NCBI RefSeq assembly: GCF_009727055.1 | Contig: NC_052357.1 | Location: 86,970,998-87,034,997 of the forward strand | Length of the DNA stretch: 64,000 bases | Source of the DNA: Benincasa hispida | Taxonomy: Eukaryota > Streptophyta > Magnoliopsida > Cucurbitales > Cucurbitaceae | Reading direction: 5' to 3' | Shown here: positions 33,441 through 46,270 of the stretch, piece after piece | Numbering within the stretch: the first letter of the stretch is position 1 | How the letters are laid out: each line of letters starts with the position of its first letter | Made by a program: the position numbers and the translations under genes | The notes under the pieces: model-generated | What the model saw: only the letters and a program-made list of their open reading frames with translations | Database searches by the model: none | Told to the model about the DNA's origin: nothing

Positions 33441-33784
33441 TGTGTTGTCTTTTACTTTGAGTTTCAACCGTTTTAAACATCTCGTGATTTAAAATTGCTT
33501 TTGCTTTAGTTGGTCTTAATACATATAAGTTATCTTCTAATCTAGTTGAACGTATAAGAACATCATTTTTGAAAATGAATACTTTATTACTTTCAAAATT
33601 TACAGTGTAAGATTGCTCAAGTAGACAAGAGATAGAAACGAAATTTCTCTTAGTTCTTGGTACAATGTAAAAATCCTTAAGAAAAACAAATCTATCTCTA
33701 AAAAATAACTTTGCAACTCCCACTACACTGGCTAAAACGACATCTCCCGTTTTGACCCTAAGCACCATTTCACCTTCTTCTAGC
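33441..33784 (-). pseudogene. Copia protease C-terminal part, element C
   Basis: The frame 33409-33768 includes VVLASVVGVAKLFF, LKDFYIVPRTKRNFVSISCL and LEDNLYVLRPT. This is the C-terminal part of copia protease leading into the pre-integrase block. The catalytic DSG region lies upstream and was separated by the insertion of element D at 33785. Confidence 0.78.
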
Positions 33785-35713
33785 TGCGAAAGGAATGAAA
33801 TCTGATGTGGAAGCGGGAATCGTTCCCAATTTCAATTTTCACAGAATAAAAATTACAGAGAACTCATTATGCATTATAAAAAATTTTACAGCATGCTTTT
33901 GAAAGGAAGAAGAAGAGCTTAGATTTATGCTTACCCTTGAAGAAATAATTAATCTTCACGAAAAAACCCTTCTTGATTCGGTCACAAACCCTCCTCTTAG
34001 AATCTCGAACAGAATCAAACTCCAATGAGGACATCACTACAAATAAGTCTTCCGTATTCTCCTTAGGGGTGAGAATTATAGGGAGAGTTATGGGCTTCTC
34101 TGATTTTTGGAAGAGGAAGAAGATTTTAGAAGGGAAGAGAGTTTTTTGCTTAGAAGAGTACTTCTGGGAAAATCTCACAGATCTTATGTGTTCTCTTCAG
34201 TGAAGAAGATGAAGAAAATTGAAAAATGAACAACTCCCCACTACCACGATTTTTTTATTGAAAGTATTAAGGGGACGGAAGTTGTAATTCCCTCCATTTC
34301 ATTTAAAATTAAATTAAATTAATTTAATAAATTATATCAAATATAACACATAATCTATAGTTTTTATATTGTATTAAATATAATATAATCTATAGTTTAA
34401 ATTCTCTTAATCAATCATGGTATTTAATATAAATCAAATTTATATTAAATTTAATTATATGAATCCAATCCATATAATTAGTATTTTGAATTATATTCAA
34501 ATATTTAATTTCTCTCAAAATAAACTTTATATTATAATGAAATACATTATATTATTTATATCATATACAATTAATTAAAATTAATTATATCATATATAAT
34601 TAATTCCTTTAATTAATTCCTTCAATTAATTTGAACAATTCAATTAACCCAAAATTAATTCTCAATAATCCCAGCTAAGCTACAAAGGAGACCTTATAAA
34701 CCTATAGATTGAAGCTCCAATGGTACTTGAATAATTAATTAAACTTCTTTAATTAAATTATTCAACATCCATTAACTATCAGTCACTCCACTAAAGACTG
34801 AAAACTGCACTTTTCACACCATAGATATATTTTTATGTCAATTGGATATAATCAATCAATAGTGCAATGACCTTTCACAAATTCTTCATAAGTACAACTG
34901 GACAAACCGTTTTGCCCCTACAATTACATCTAACACTTTAAGTACCACTGATCCCTCTAACGAACAATAAGTCATAGTCCAATTATGACCAAACCCTTAT
35001 CGGGCCAACAAAGGGTGTCACGCCACATTGTTCAAATCCCAAAATCAGCTCTTAAGGGAGCAATTTATCTACTTACCCCGAAATTAGGAAATGGATGAAT
35101 TTCGTTTTGTATAGTTGTGTTCCCAACTCTCTAATTAGACGAATCCCCAAAATGGTAGGCTTATTGAATCCGCGATCTGGCCACTCTCACCCATACAAAT
35201 TAAAGGACCGCCTTCATAGGCAGGAGTTCACAACTCACTCAGGATTCAGATCATGTCATGGTCATTCTGGTGAAATGTAAGTCTTTATTAGTAACGGTTT
35301 ATGTAATGAGACTATTCATTTCGTGGTCTGATCTTCTACAAACCCCTTTGTATAGAACACCCTCGCTTACATATCTCTACATGAATGATCAGGATCAAAT
35401 CATTTGTAGCACTTTACAACAACTATAACATCTACAAAGTGGGCCGTATTCGTAGTATCACCAGGATAAGGTACTCCCCTTATCCATCTACTACAGACCA
35501 TTTAGGTTAACACTTAAACATGATCCATATGTATGTCTCTACATACATGTTTAAGCTATAAAAAATAACTTCAGATGTTAGTTTATTGGTTTTATGGGTT
35601 AATGCTACTAAATGTTGAACAAAATACCTCATATTTTATTAAATAAATAAATCATTTGTATATTACAATTACAAACTACAGGACCCACGAGATTTAGGGA
35701 ATCAACCCCAACA
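33785..35713 (-). mobile_element. 3' LTR of copia element D
   Basis: 1929 bases. On the minus strand it starts TGTTGGGGTTGATTCCC and ends with TTTCGCA; left flank is CTAGC of element C. The right side is followed by D's own polypurine tract, so it is the 3' LTR of an element and not solo. It belongs to the shorter subgroup that lacks the CGATCG array. Frames at 33867-34203 are chance. Confidence 0.82.
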
Positions 35714-35730
35714 ATATTCCACTTGTCCTA
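35714..35730 (-). other. Polypurine tract of element D
   Basis: The minus strand reads TTAGGACAAGTGGAATAT before the LTR, the same position and a similar core as the tracts of A and C. Confidence 0.7.
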
Positions 35731-36867
35731 AAGTTAGTGGGGTGTACATCACAAAAGTCATACTAATATAAAAGTATACAAAACAAGAAACTAGGGCATA
35801 AAATGCGCCCAATACAAAATCTCCCACTTGCCCTAGACTGATGTGGTATGTCCTATAGACTCATACTCTGTAGGTGACCCTCAAACACCTTACCTGTGAG
35901 GGTCTTTGTAAATAGATCAGCATGTTGTGCATCGAAGCTATCTGTGTGACGATCACGTCTCTCGATGTACAATCTTTAAAATGAGATGATACTTTCGCTC
36001 TATGTGCTTCTCGTGTTTGTGACTTCTAAACTCTCGGGAATTAGCCACAACACCATTATTATCACAATAAAGGGTGATAGGTTTAGACATGTCTGGAACC
36101 ACTTTCAAATCAGTCAGGAACATCCTCAGTCACACTGTTTCCTTAGTAGCTTCACAAACTGCTACATACTTAGCCTCCATAGTGGAGTCAGCAATGCACC
36201 CTTGCATGGTACTTCTTCAAACTACAACCCCTCTGTTAAGAGTGAACATTGATCCTGAAGTGGATTTCCTAGAAAGCTTATCAGTCTGGAAATTAGAATC
36301 TGTGTATCCTATAAGGATCACATCCTTAGAACCATACATATGCATGTAGTCCCTCGTTCTCCGAAGATACTTGAAGATGTTCTTAACGGCAGTCTAATGA
36401 TCAAATCTTGGATTAGACTGATATCTATTGACTATTCCCATTGTTTAGCAAATGTCAGGTCTAGTACATAACATAGCATACATCAGGCTACTAACAACCG
36501 ATGGATAGGGGATCCGTCTCATTTCCACAACCTCCTGAGGTGTCTTAGGACACTGTTCCTTAGACAAAATAAGTTCATGTCTGAAAGGGAGCAAGCCTCT
36601 CTCGAAGTTTTGCATTGAAAACTTGACAAGCATCTTGTCAATGTTGGATACCTGAGACAGGGTCAGCGTTTTGTTCTTTCAATCTCTAAAGATCTAAATG
36701 TCCAGAACAAACTGTGCCTCTCCCAAATCAGTCTTTTGGAATTGGGTTGCAAGAAAATTTTAAATTTCAGTTAGTAGACTTACATCATTCCCAATAAATA
36801 GGATATCGTCTACATACATCACAAGAAAAGCTACCGAACTATTGATGATTCTCTTGTAAACACAAGG
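35731..36867 (-). pseudogene. Copia RNase H and RT C-terminal part, element D
   Basis: RNase H lies at about 35890-36300 and is read only on the minus strand with several stops. RT frame 36445-36633 has MQNFERGLLPFRHELILSKE and VSSLMYAMLCTRPDIC. The YVDD site near 36800 reads as altered. The sequence stops at 36867, where the plus-strand LTR S2 begins. No RT N-part, integrase or protease of D follows on the other side. Confidence 0.75.
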
Positions 36868-38682
36868 TGTTGGGATTGGTGTCCTAAATCTCTATTATAT
36901 ACTCGTACTTTGTAATCATTGTATAAACAAATTGTTATTTATGAGCATACACTCAATCTAATAAACTAAGATCTTAGGATATTTTATGTAATTTAAATAA
37001 GTATGTAAGGACATACAGGTGGATCTTGTTTAAATATTAACCTAAACGGTCTGTAGAAGATGGATAAGGCTGGGTCCCTTATCCTGGTGACACTATGGAT
37101 ATAGCTCATTTTATAGATGTTACAAGTGTTATAAAGTACTACAAATGATCTGATCCTGATCATTCATGTGGAGACATGTGAGCGTGGGTATCCTATACAA
37201 AGAGTTTGTATAAGACTGGACTATGAAATGGTTAGTCTCATTATATAACGCCATTAATAAAAGAGACTTATATTTTACTAGGATGACCATAGGTGACATG
37301 ACCTGAATCTTGAGTGAATTGTGAACTTCTGCTCATGAAGATGGTCCTTTGATTTGTATGGGTGAGAGTGACCAGATTGCCAACTCAATATGCCTACCAT
37401 TTAGGGGACTCGTTTGATTGAGGAATTGGGAACACAACTACACAAGACGAAATTCACTCATTCCCTAATGTCGAGTAAGTAGATAAATTTCTAAGGCTAA
37501 TTTTGGACCTTGAACAATGTGGCCTCACCCTCTTTTGGCCCGAGAGGGACTTTCATAGTTGAACTATGACTTATTGTTCATTAAAGAAATCAGTGGTACT
37601 TAAGGAGTTAGATGTAACTACAGGGGCAAAACGGCAATTTTGGCCCAATTGTACTTACGAGCAATTTATGAAGGGTCATCGCATTGTTGACTGGTTATAT
37701 CCAATGAACATAGAAATATATCTGCAGTGCAAATAATGCTGCAGTTGATCTTTAGTAGATTGATCGACAGTTAATGGAAGTTGGGTAATTTAATTAACGA
37801 GTTTAATTAAATATCCAAGTACCAATGTAGCTTCAATCTAAAGGTCCATAAGGTCCCCTCTATAGCTCAACAATGATTTAATTGAGAATTAATTTTGGAT
37901 TAATTTAAATTGTTCAAATTAATTGAGGGAAATTAATTATATATGATATAATTAATATAATATGTTAGATACATTATAATATAAAGTATTTTGATAGGAA
38001 TTTGAATACTAATTATATGAATGGGATTCATATAATTAAATTTAATATGAATATGATTTATGTTAAATACCATGAATAGTTGAGAGAAAATAAAACTATA
38101 GGTTATATTGTATTTGGTACAATATAAAACTATAGGTTATGTGTTATATTTGATATAACATATAGTAAAATTAATTTAATTTAATTTAATTTAATTCACA
38201 CACACACACACACATATATATATATGAATTTTAATTTAATTAAAGAGAGGGAGTTACAACTCTCTCTCCCTAATTTATCTCAAAAGAGACGTGTCAGTGT
38301 GAGGGTGGTTTTAGGGGTTGAATGTCTCTCCATCTTCTTCCTCTGGATTAAGAGAAGAGTTCTCTCTGAGAAAAAAAAAAAAGATCTTCCCTCATCCACT
38401 CCTGCATGATTCCCGATCCCAAGAGAATATAGAGGGTTCTCAAGTGGTAATGTCTTAGTTTGAAGAGGATCATGATTCGGATCGAGGGAATAACACGAAG
38501 AATTATTTGGCTTCGAGGGTAAGTAATTCTTCTTCCCTAATTCTGTTTATAAAAAGCATATTGTAATTTTAATTTCTTAATGCATAATCTCTTTGTCTTC
38601 ATTCTATAACTTAAAATTCTATGAAAAACAAAATGGGAACGATCCTCGCTTCTGCCGCGAAACCTTTGATGGTTTCCCTTCA
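36868..38682 (+). mobile_element. LTR S2 with mismatched flanks
   Basis: 1815 bases, starting TGTTGGGATTGGTGTCC and ending TTCCCTTCA. The left flank is CAAGG in RT of element D; the right flank is ATGAT in a gag sequence. There is no duplication and the flanks are from gene parts that lie about 3 kb apart in an intact element. The simplest reading is recombination between two LTR insertions with loss of what lay between them. A (CA)n/(TA)n microsatellite lies at 38196-38224. Confidence 0.78.
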
Positions 38683-38700
38683 ATGATCTAACGTGTAATG
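38683..38700 (-). pseudogene. Gag sliver of element C
   Basis: Eighteen bases between two LTRs. They resemble the ATGATCTCACGCACTG block of the gag of element A at about 3405-3420, and would continue at 43168. Short, so identity rests on position and alignment. Confidence 0.5.
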
Positions 38701-40177
38701 TGAAGGAACTCTAGAACTAAAGGACCTGTAAGCGGAAGCGGATCGTTCCAAACTCCATTTTGAAAGAACATAAACATTTACAATCATACAAAAACGATTA
38801 TGCATTAAAGATAAATTACAACATGTTTCTTAATAAAAACAAGGAATCAAGTGACAATACCTTTGAACTTTCTTCATGTATTTCCCTCGATCAGTCACCA
38901 ACACGTTGAACAGCAAGAACACAACTAGCAACTGGAAGTTCCTCGGTCACCAGGGTGCAAAACTCAATCCTCGAACAGAACTCAACACCACCATAAGATT
39001 ACCTTGGTATTCTCGGTGTGAGAATCTAGGAGTTGTGGGCTCTATATGATCATGGATATGGGAAAGAGGAAGTAAAAGAGTAAACAATCGAGTAAACGAT
39101 GTTGCAATCGAGTAAACGATGAAGGTCTATCGCATAAACTTGACGCTCGATCGTGTAGTAAAAGCACTATCGTATAGTGAACTCGATGCTCTATCTTTTA
39201 GCCTCTCAATGGTGAAAATGATAACTTCTTGCACAGAATGAAAAGAAAAATTATTTTTCATCTTTATCTCACACTTGCCATAACTGTTTAAAAACCACCC
39301 ACTAAGGTAGTTATTGGAGAAAAAGAAAATTAATTATTTCATAATTAATAATTTATAAATAAATATAATAACTAACTTATCATATTATATTTATAACCTA
39401 TAGTTTTAATATTGCATCATATGCAACATATAAACCATAGTTCTTTTTCTCTTTTATGACATTTAATATAAATCATATTTATATTAACTCCTCCAATTAA
39501 ATAATAATGTATCAAATACATCAAATCAATTATATCATATATGTAACGACCCGACCCCTTAGGACTTAAGTTAGGCCGTTACTAAATACATGCATGCATA
39601 GAACTCAAAACGACATTCGAATATGGTGAAATAAATGCTAATTAAATAAGGTAAGTTCAAAAGTCTTTCATTAAATTTAAATACTAAAACAATAGTAGGG
39701 TACCCATAAATCATAAAGGACAATAAATAAGTCTGAAAAACAATTATTAAAAGTAAGTTTTAAGCATCAAAACTAAAAGTTAATAGGAACATGAAATGAA
39801 CTTTAAATCTCATGAGCAGAAGCGTAAAAACTAGTTCCAGTGGCTCGATCACGAACTCCGCTTGTCCATCGTCGGTGCATCTCTACCCTTACCTGAAACA
39901 ACAACATGAGAAAGAATGAGTATAAAATACTCAGTAAGTAACCCCACTACTAGGGTCAGGTTGGGCATCTATGTCCTCTAGATACCCACCTCTGGTGAAA
40001 CATATAAATTACTCTAGTCCTCATTGGACACATATACACATGAAACAAGAAGGGGAACTGAGTCCTATCCTACTGTAGTTAACTATATCCACTACCTCTA
40101 GTAAGTTCCGTAGGACCCACAATCTCTGGTGAATCCTGAAGGAAACACAATCTCTTACATACGCATGGTTATGCATA

Positions 40178-40437
40178 CACCTCTTTCGTATACACATAAA
40201 CCACTGAATATGTATCTCTTTCGTACATCTAGTTATGTATACACCTCTTTCATATACACATAATTCAATGAATATGTACCTCTTTCGTACATCTAGTTAT
40301 GTATACACCTCTTTCGTATACACATAATCCACAGAGTATGTACCTCTTTCGTACATCTAGTTATGTATACACCTCTTTCGTATACACATAACCCACTGAG
40401 TATGTACCTCTTTCGTACACCCCAGTACCCTCTAGAT
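40178..40437. repeat. 64-bp tandem repeat in gypsy LTR, about 4 copies
   Basis: CGTATACACATAA-like starts recur at 40187, 40251, 40315 and 40379, spaced exactly 64 bases. Each unit also carries CTCTTTCGTACATCTAGTTA. No such array is seen in the LTR of element G. Confidence 0.9.
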
Positions 40438-41678
40438 ATATATCACTTTCATACACACCAACCCTAGTACATCTCTTTCATGTACTAGCGCCTTTAGACG
40501 TGCATCACTTTCATGCAGTCACATAGTCTAGAAGGAAAAGAGATTGCATCTAACTTCATATTACATATAACATTCACCTAATCATGCATCATCTAAAATC
40601 TCCTGATCAAAGCCAGGCTAGTTAACCTCAACATACGTAATTAATCTAGTATTAATGGATCCACCCTAGTACATCACTTTCATGTACGAACTCATGTAAC
40701 AATCAAACATTTGAAATTTCATAATACATCATACAACTTACACACTTTCATAATAAACCACATCAATAAGCACATCAACAAAATTCTCCAACTTTCACCT
40801 AACTTTAAGACATTTTCGTAGTAGTGTCGCTTAACTTATAATTTAGGGTCATGCCCAATCGTCCTTTCAATATATTCCATAAAATTCTAAATCATGCTCA
40901 TACATTAACATGCTTCAGTCATATTATCACATGCTCATATATCTTTTCTAAATAGTCCATTAAATCTCAAAATAGTCAAAATTATCCTTGTAACTAGTTT
41001 TACAATCCTCAACATCAACAGATCAAATATACCATATGGAATCACATACCATCTCATACTAGCATTCAAGTGTCTATGTGCATAAGTAAATCTTTCAGAT
41101 CTCATACCAGAACATACATTGGTCATACTATACTATCAGACCATCATGCTGTCATTCTTCCATATCATTCATTTATCATGCTAGCATACATCTAATGCCT
41201 GGCCCGTGGGCAGTTCCAGTAGTAAGATTATTTACATCAAATTATGCCTAAGTGGCAAGCAATTTAATCTTTCTCCTCGCTTACATGAATCTTGAATCAA
41301 GCCCCAAAGTATAGCTTGTTTCAAAACTTCCTTCAATCTCTAAAAAAAATGCCTCAATCAAAACGTTGCTTGGTCCAAAATTAGTTTCGAACTAAAGTTC
41401 ATTTGCGAACCCAACTTAATCCTTCGCAATGCCTCACAACATACTTCTACCTTAAAATTCCATCAGTACTCGAATCTTTCCTAAGGTCCAAAATTCTGGC
41501 GACTGGCCACGGGTTCCGGTTGTTGTGATATGCTGAAGAAGAGATCGCCAACCGGACGTGACAAGCCAAGTGAGGACAGCTGGAGCGGCAACAAGGGTCT
41601 CGGCTGGAGGAAGAAGAAATTGAAGGGGGAGGGGGTGTCGGCAGGTGCGTGAGGAAGAAAGGGAAAAAGGGTTTTAAA

Positions 41679-41680
<2 letters not shown>

Positions 41681-41724
<44 letters not shown>
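41681..41724. repeat. (AAT)n microsatellite
   Basis: About 14 consecutive TAA/AAT triplets in the solo gypsy LTR. Confidence 0.95.
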
Positions 41725-41727
<3 letters not shown>

Positions 41728-43167
41728 GGAAATGAATATAATTACATTTAATTTCTTTCCGTTTTATACTATTAAATTCTTTTCCGTTTTATACTATTAA
41801 ATTCCTTTTCGTTTCAAAAGAAAATTAATTCCTGCCATAAATTTTCAAATTGAATAATTTCACGCCAACAATTAAATTCCCGCACTTACACTTGAAGTCC
41901 AAAATTTCAGAAATGCCCTCCAACTAATACAATTACTGAAATTCCAAATAATAAAGTTACGGAATTACATTATTACAAAAAAATGTGCGGGGTGTTACAA
42001 TATATAATTGAATTAATTTAATTATATAATAAATAATCAGAATCCCTTTTGTTAATTTGAACATTACAAACTAACCCAAAAACTTATTCTCAACTTGAAT
42101 CCATTGAGCTACCAATGGGACCTTATGGACATGTAGCTTGAAGCTCCAACGGTACATGAATCATGAATAACTGACTAAACTCTTTAATCACGATATCCAC
42201 CATCTATTAAATGTCGGGCACTCCACTAAAGACCGACAGTTGCACTCTTCGCACTACAGATATATTTCTATATCCATTGGATATAAACAACCAATACTAC
42301 GATGACCTTTCACAAATCGCTCGTAAGTACAACTGGACCAATTTACCGTTTTGCCCCTTTAGTTACATCTAACTCCTTAAGTACCACTGATTCCTCTAAT
42401 TAACAATAGATCATGGTCCAATTATGATTAAGCCCTTCTTGGGCTAAGAGAAGGTGTGACACCACATTGTTCAAGCCCCGAAATCAGTCCTTAAGGGAGC
42501 AATTTATCTACTTACCCCTGCTTTGGGGAATGAGTGATTCCATCTTGTGTAGCTGAGTTCCCAGCTCCCCAATCAGACAAATTCCCAAAATGGTAGGCTT
42601 GTTGAGTCAGCGATCTGACCACTCTCACCTACGCAAATCAAATGACCGCCTAATAGGCAGGAGTTCACAACTCACTCAGGATTAAGGTCATGTTACCTAT
42701 GGTCATCCTAGTGAAATGAAAGTCTCAATTATGAACGACGTCATATAACGAGATTAAACACTTCGTGGTCCGATCTTATATAAATTCCTTTGTATAGAGT
42801 ATCTCCACTCGCATGTTTAATAGATGAATGATCATGATCAAATCATTTGTAGCATTTTACAACATTTTTAATACCTAAAAACCGGCCACACTCGTAGTGT
42901 CACCATGATAATGTATCCCTCTTTTATCCATATAGTACAGACCATTTAGGTTATTACTTAAAGCACGATCCACTTGTATGTTACCGCATACATGCTTAAG
43001 TTACAACGATAGCCATGAATCTTAGTTTATTGGTTTGTGATTAATTCAACCAAAATATCTCATATTTCATGGACTGAAATGAATAAAATATCATATATTA
43101 TAAATCACAAAACGTTTGTTCATATAAGTATTTACAAACTACGAGATTTAGGACGTCAACCCCAACA

Positions 43168-43204
43168 GTGCAATGATCATGGCCTCGTGTTTCTTGGTAA
43201 GAAC
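43168..43204 (-). pseudogene. Gag sliver of element C, second piece
   Basis: Thirty-seven bases between LTRs S3 and S4. On the minus strand they encode LTKKHEAMI, corresponding to LAKKHEPMV in gag of element A at about 3430-3450. This fixes both LTRs as insertions in one gag gene. Confidence 0.7.
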
Positions 43205-45340
43205 TATTGGGGTTTGTGCCCTAAAGTGTCACGTTCTGTAGTTTGTAAACAATTTTATATGAACACTTATGATGTATAATATATATGATATTTACTTCAC
43301 TTCTTGACTTTGCACATTTAGATGCTTTTATTTTACCACAAACCAATAAACATAATATCTGTGGTTGTCTTTATGTAAGTGAAGCATGTATATAGTGACA
43401 TACAAGTGGATCATGTCTTAAGTGACAACCAAAATGGTCTGTAGTATATGGATATAGGAGGGAAACCTTATCCTAGTAACACTATGGACGTGACCCGCTT
43501 TTTGGAATAGTTACAAGTATTGTGATTTATCACATATGGTCTAATCCTAGTCTATCATGTAGGGGACATATGAGCGGGGGCTTCCTATACAAAGAGTTTG
43601 TATAAGACTTGACCTCGAAGTGTTAACATCTCGTCATATAACTCCGTTCATGACAGAGACTTCACTTCACTAGGATGACCATAGGTAACATGACCTCAAT
43701 CCTGAGTGTGTTGAGAACTCCTGCCATTGAGGGTAGTCCTTTGATTTGCATGGGTGCGAGTGGCCAGAGCGTCGACTCAAACCTACCACTTTGAGGATTC
43801 GTCTAATTTGGGAGCTGGAAACTCAAGTTCACAAGATGGAGTTCACTCCTTTCCCGAAGCAGGGGTAAGTGATAGATTGCTCTCTTAAGAGCTAATCCCG
43901 AGGCTTGAACGATGTGGTGCCACACACCTTCTCATGTCCAAAGAGGTAGTCACACATAGTAGGACTATGTTGTATTGTTCATTAAAGGGATCAGTGGTAC
44001 TTAAGGAGTAAGATGTAACTACAGGGAAAAACGGTGAAGGGTCATCGTACTGATGATTGGTTATATCCAATGGACATAGAAATATATCTATCGTAAGAAG
44101 AGTTCAACTGTTATCTTTAGTGGAATGTCTGGCAGTTAACAGATGGTGGATATCATGGCTAAAGAGTTTAGTCAGTTATTCACGTACTGTTGGAGCTTTG
44201 AGCCATAGGTTCATAAGGTCCCCTTGGTAGCTTGGATACAAGTTGAGAATCAGTTTTTGGGTCTGTTTGAAATGTTCAAATTGACAAGAGGGAGTTCGAT
44301 TATATATGATATAATTGAACTAGTTAATTATATATGATATAATTAATTTTATGTATGAGATATATTAATGTGAAAGAAATTGGATATAAATATGATTTAT
44401 ATCTAGTGGAGGAAAAATACTATGATTAATATATGATATTAATCCATAGGTTATGAATATGATGTGATTATATTCTTTGTTTATTAATTGGACGGTTAAG
44501 GGATAATAGGTCGGCGTCTCTTCTGTTTTCATAATGAATGAGTAAGTTGAAGAATCTCTTTGAGACGCTTAAATAGCTCACGGTGTGTTAAGCATTGTAT
44601 GCGCGGACATAATGTTGAAGTGTGTCATCGCTTAGTGAAACCAATGACTACGATAGTGCTGAACGATCCTTTACCTATATGATAGTGTTGAGCGATCACT
44701 TAATGTTTACACCCGTGCGTGCTATTTATTAAACGATCGTTTAGCACCCGATATTTATTAAACGATCGTTTACCTTTTTCCAAGTGATCGTTTAACGCCC
44801 GATATTTATTAAACGATCGTATAGATGATCACTTCGCTTTTCCCTCACGATTGTTTAAAAGATCGCTTACCTTTTCCTACACGGTCGTATACTTCACCTA
44901 AACGATCAAGCATTTTGTCTATATGATAGACGAGCCTTTCTCCCACTTGCTTGATCGTTGTATACGATCTCCCTTCCTCCTCCCCTTTACCAAATCCGAA
45001 CAAAGTCCACCCTTTGGATTCTCACTCCGAGAATACTGAGGGCTATGAGTGGTGGTGTCGTCCCCATTTCCTTCTGTTCGTGTGGAGAATGTTCGAGGTA
45101 GACGATTGGGATTTGCTGAACGATAGCTTACTGTTCCAGCAAAAGTGAGATTTGTTGTGAAGAAAAAGTTTCAACTGGTATGATCTCTCGATCTTTTATT
45201 TATTTTTCCTTTGAACATGCTAGTAATTTAGCGTTATGAATGCATATTAGTATGTTTGAATGTATATGTGAAAATTCTGTCACAATGAATAGGATAGATC
45301 CGCTTCCGCTCATAGGTACTTTTGAATAAGAGTTCCTTCA
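43205..45340 (+). mobile_element. Solo LTR S4 (family A), TSD AGAAC
   Basis: 2136 bases, starting TATTGGGGTTTGTGCCC (TG changed to TA) and ending GAGTTCCTTCA. AGAAC lies on both sides (43200-43204 and 45341-45345). It interrupts gag of element C. The CGATCG array at 44640-44960 is the richest in the window. Confidence 0.93.
44640..44960. repeat. CGATCG motif array inside LTR S4
   Basis: At least ten degenerate copies of the ACGATCGTTTA core, including three with the longer shared flank CGATATTTATTAAACGATCG. Equivalent to the array at 4840-5040. Confidence 0.85.
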
Positions 45341-45603
45341 AGAACGTCAGGCAGACTTACAAAGATATAGACTCGGGCCTTGTCATTGGCCTTTGTCCAA
45401 TGGTCATAGGCATCCATCAATGCTTGGGATTCATTCCTAGCAGGGATTGGAGGACACCCATTCGTTAAGATAAACCGTAGATCATCTATAACTAGAATAG
45501 TATTCAAGTTAGATTTCCACGTCGCATAGTTTTCACCGGTTAGTTTTTTGTTCTTAAGCAAAGAAATAATTTTGCAAGACATGCTCAAATGAATAACAAA
45601 CAA
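45341..45603 (-). pseudogene. Gag N-terminal part, element C
   Basis: The frame from about 45582 begins MSCKIISLLKNKKLTGENY and continues ATWKSNLNTILVIDDLRF, then AYDHWTKANDKARVYI and SLPDVL. This is the N-terminal part of a copia Gag of the same group as element A (which has LLRAKKLTGDN). The start codon is at about 45582, just inside the leader. Downstream it is broken by LTR S4 at 45340 and continues in the sliver at 43168-43204. The block is open over about 80 codons but cannot give a full protein. Confidence 0.85.
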
Positions 45604-46270
45604 TTGACCATATCAGTTATATTTTCCTTAACCCATTATATAAAAATAAGTATCCAATCAATTCAACAAAAATAAGCAATCAAAGAACCCTAATTAAACT
45701 ATTGATTTAGTTTTTTGCAACGATACTTCAAAGCTTTGAAACAACAACCACTAAAGGGTGATCAATTAACCTTCCCCTGAATTTAGACAATCTCAGCTAA
45801 TTACTAATGTCAGAATAACTCTTATTCTTATAATTCTTAGCTACCATTTTTTTTTATCAAGAATTCATTATCTAGCTTAATTGATCCCGTAAGTTTGACC
45901 ATACCATTTTTCGATTCCAGAGATACGCTTCAATAGGCTAACATAAGGAAAGATAACTATTGAAGATTAACCTAAGAAACTCTATCTATTACTAGAGTTT
46001 TCATTGTTTTGAATCATATGATCAAGCCGTCCAAATGGTTGGTTGCCCTAGGATAACACGTAGGAGGACCATAAGAATCTCACGATGCAATCTAATGGAG
46101 GAGACTATAGGATATGTTGACACGTGTCCTTCTCCAACTTACTATGATCACTTTTCCTATTCACCTTGGTATTGACCCGTGCTAACACTTTTCGAAGGGA
46201 GGATGCGCCTAGGGTGACATGAAATCTCACGATGTGAACTCTTAAGGACATGAGAACTAAAAATTGATAT
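45604..46270 (-). other. 5' leader of element C, first part
   Basis: Non-coding leader that aligns in part with that of element A (3691-4394). It is interrupted by LTR S5 at 46271. Confidence 0.65.

Larger units (their letters stand above)
39542..41999 (-). mobile_element. Solo Ty3-gypsy LTR, TSD ATATA
   Basis: 2458 bases; on the minus strand it starts TGTAACACCCCGCAC and ends GGGTCGTTACA. ATATA lies on both sides (39537-39541 and 42000-42004). Deleting it with one ATATA rejoins the copia LTR S3 in agreement with the uninterrupted copy at 5350-5400. The block with TTACTGAGTATT and TTTCAGGTAAGG matches the G LTR (inverted here), which sets orientation and group. Confidence 0.93.
38701..43167 (-). 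mobile_element. Solo LTR S3 (family A), interrupted by a gypsy LTR
   Basis: The LTR is in two parts (38701-39541 and 42000-43167) separated by the solo gypsy LTR. On the minus strand it starts TGTTGGGGTTGACGTCC and ends CCTTCA. Flanks read GTGTAATG on the left and GTGCAATG on the right, similar but one base different and longer than the usual 5 bp, so the target duplication is only tentative. It is a solo LTR inside gag of element C. Its CGATCG array is at about 39080-39210. Confidence 0.75.

Noticed and set aside
40178..40437. Possible CRISPR-like array
   Set aside because: The whole 64-bp unit repeats, with no distinct repeat and spacer parts, in a plant retroelement LTR.
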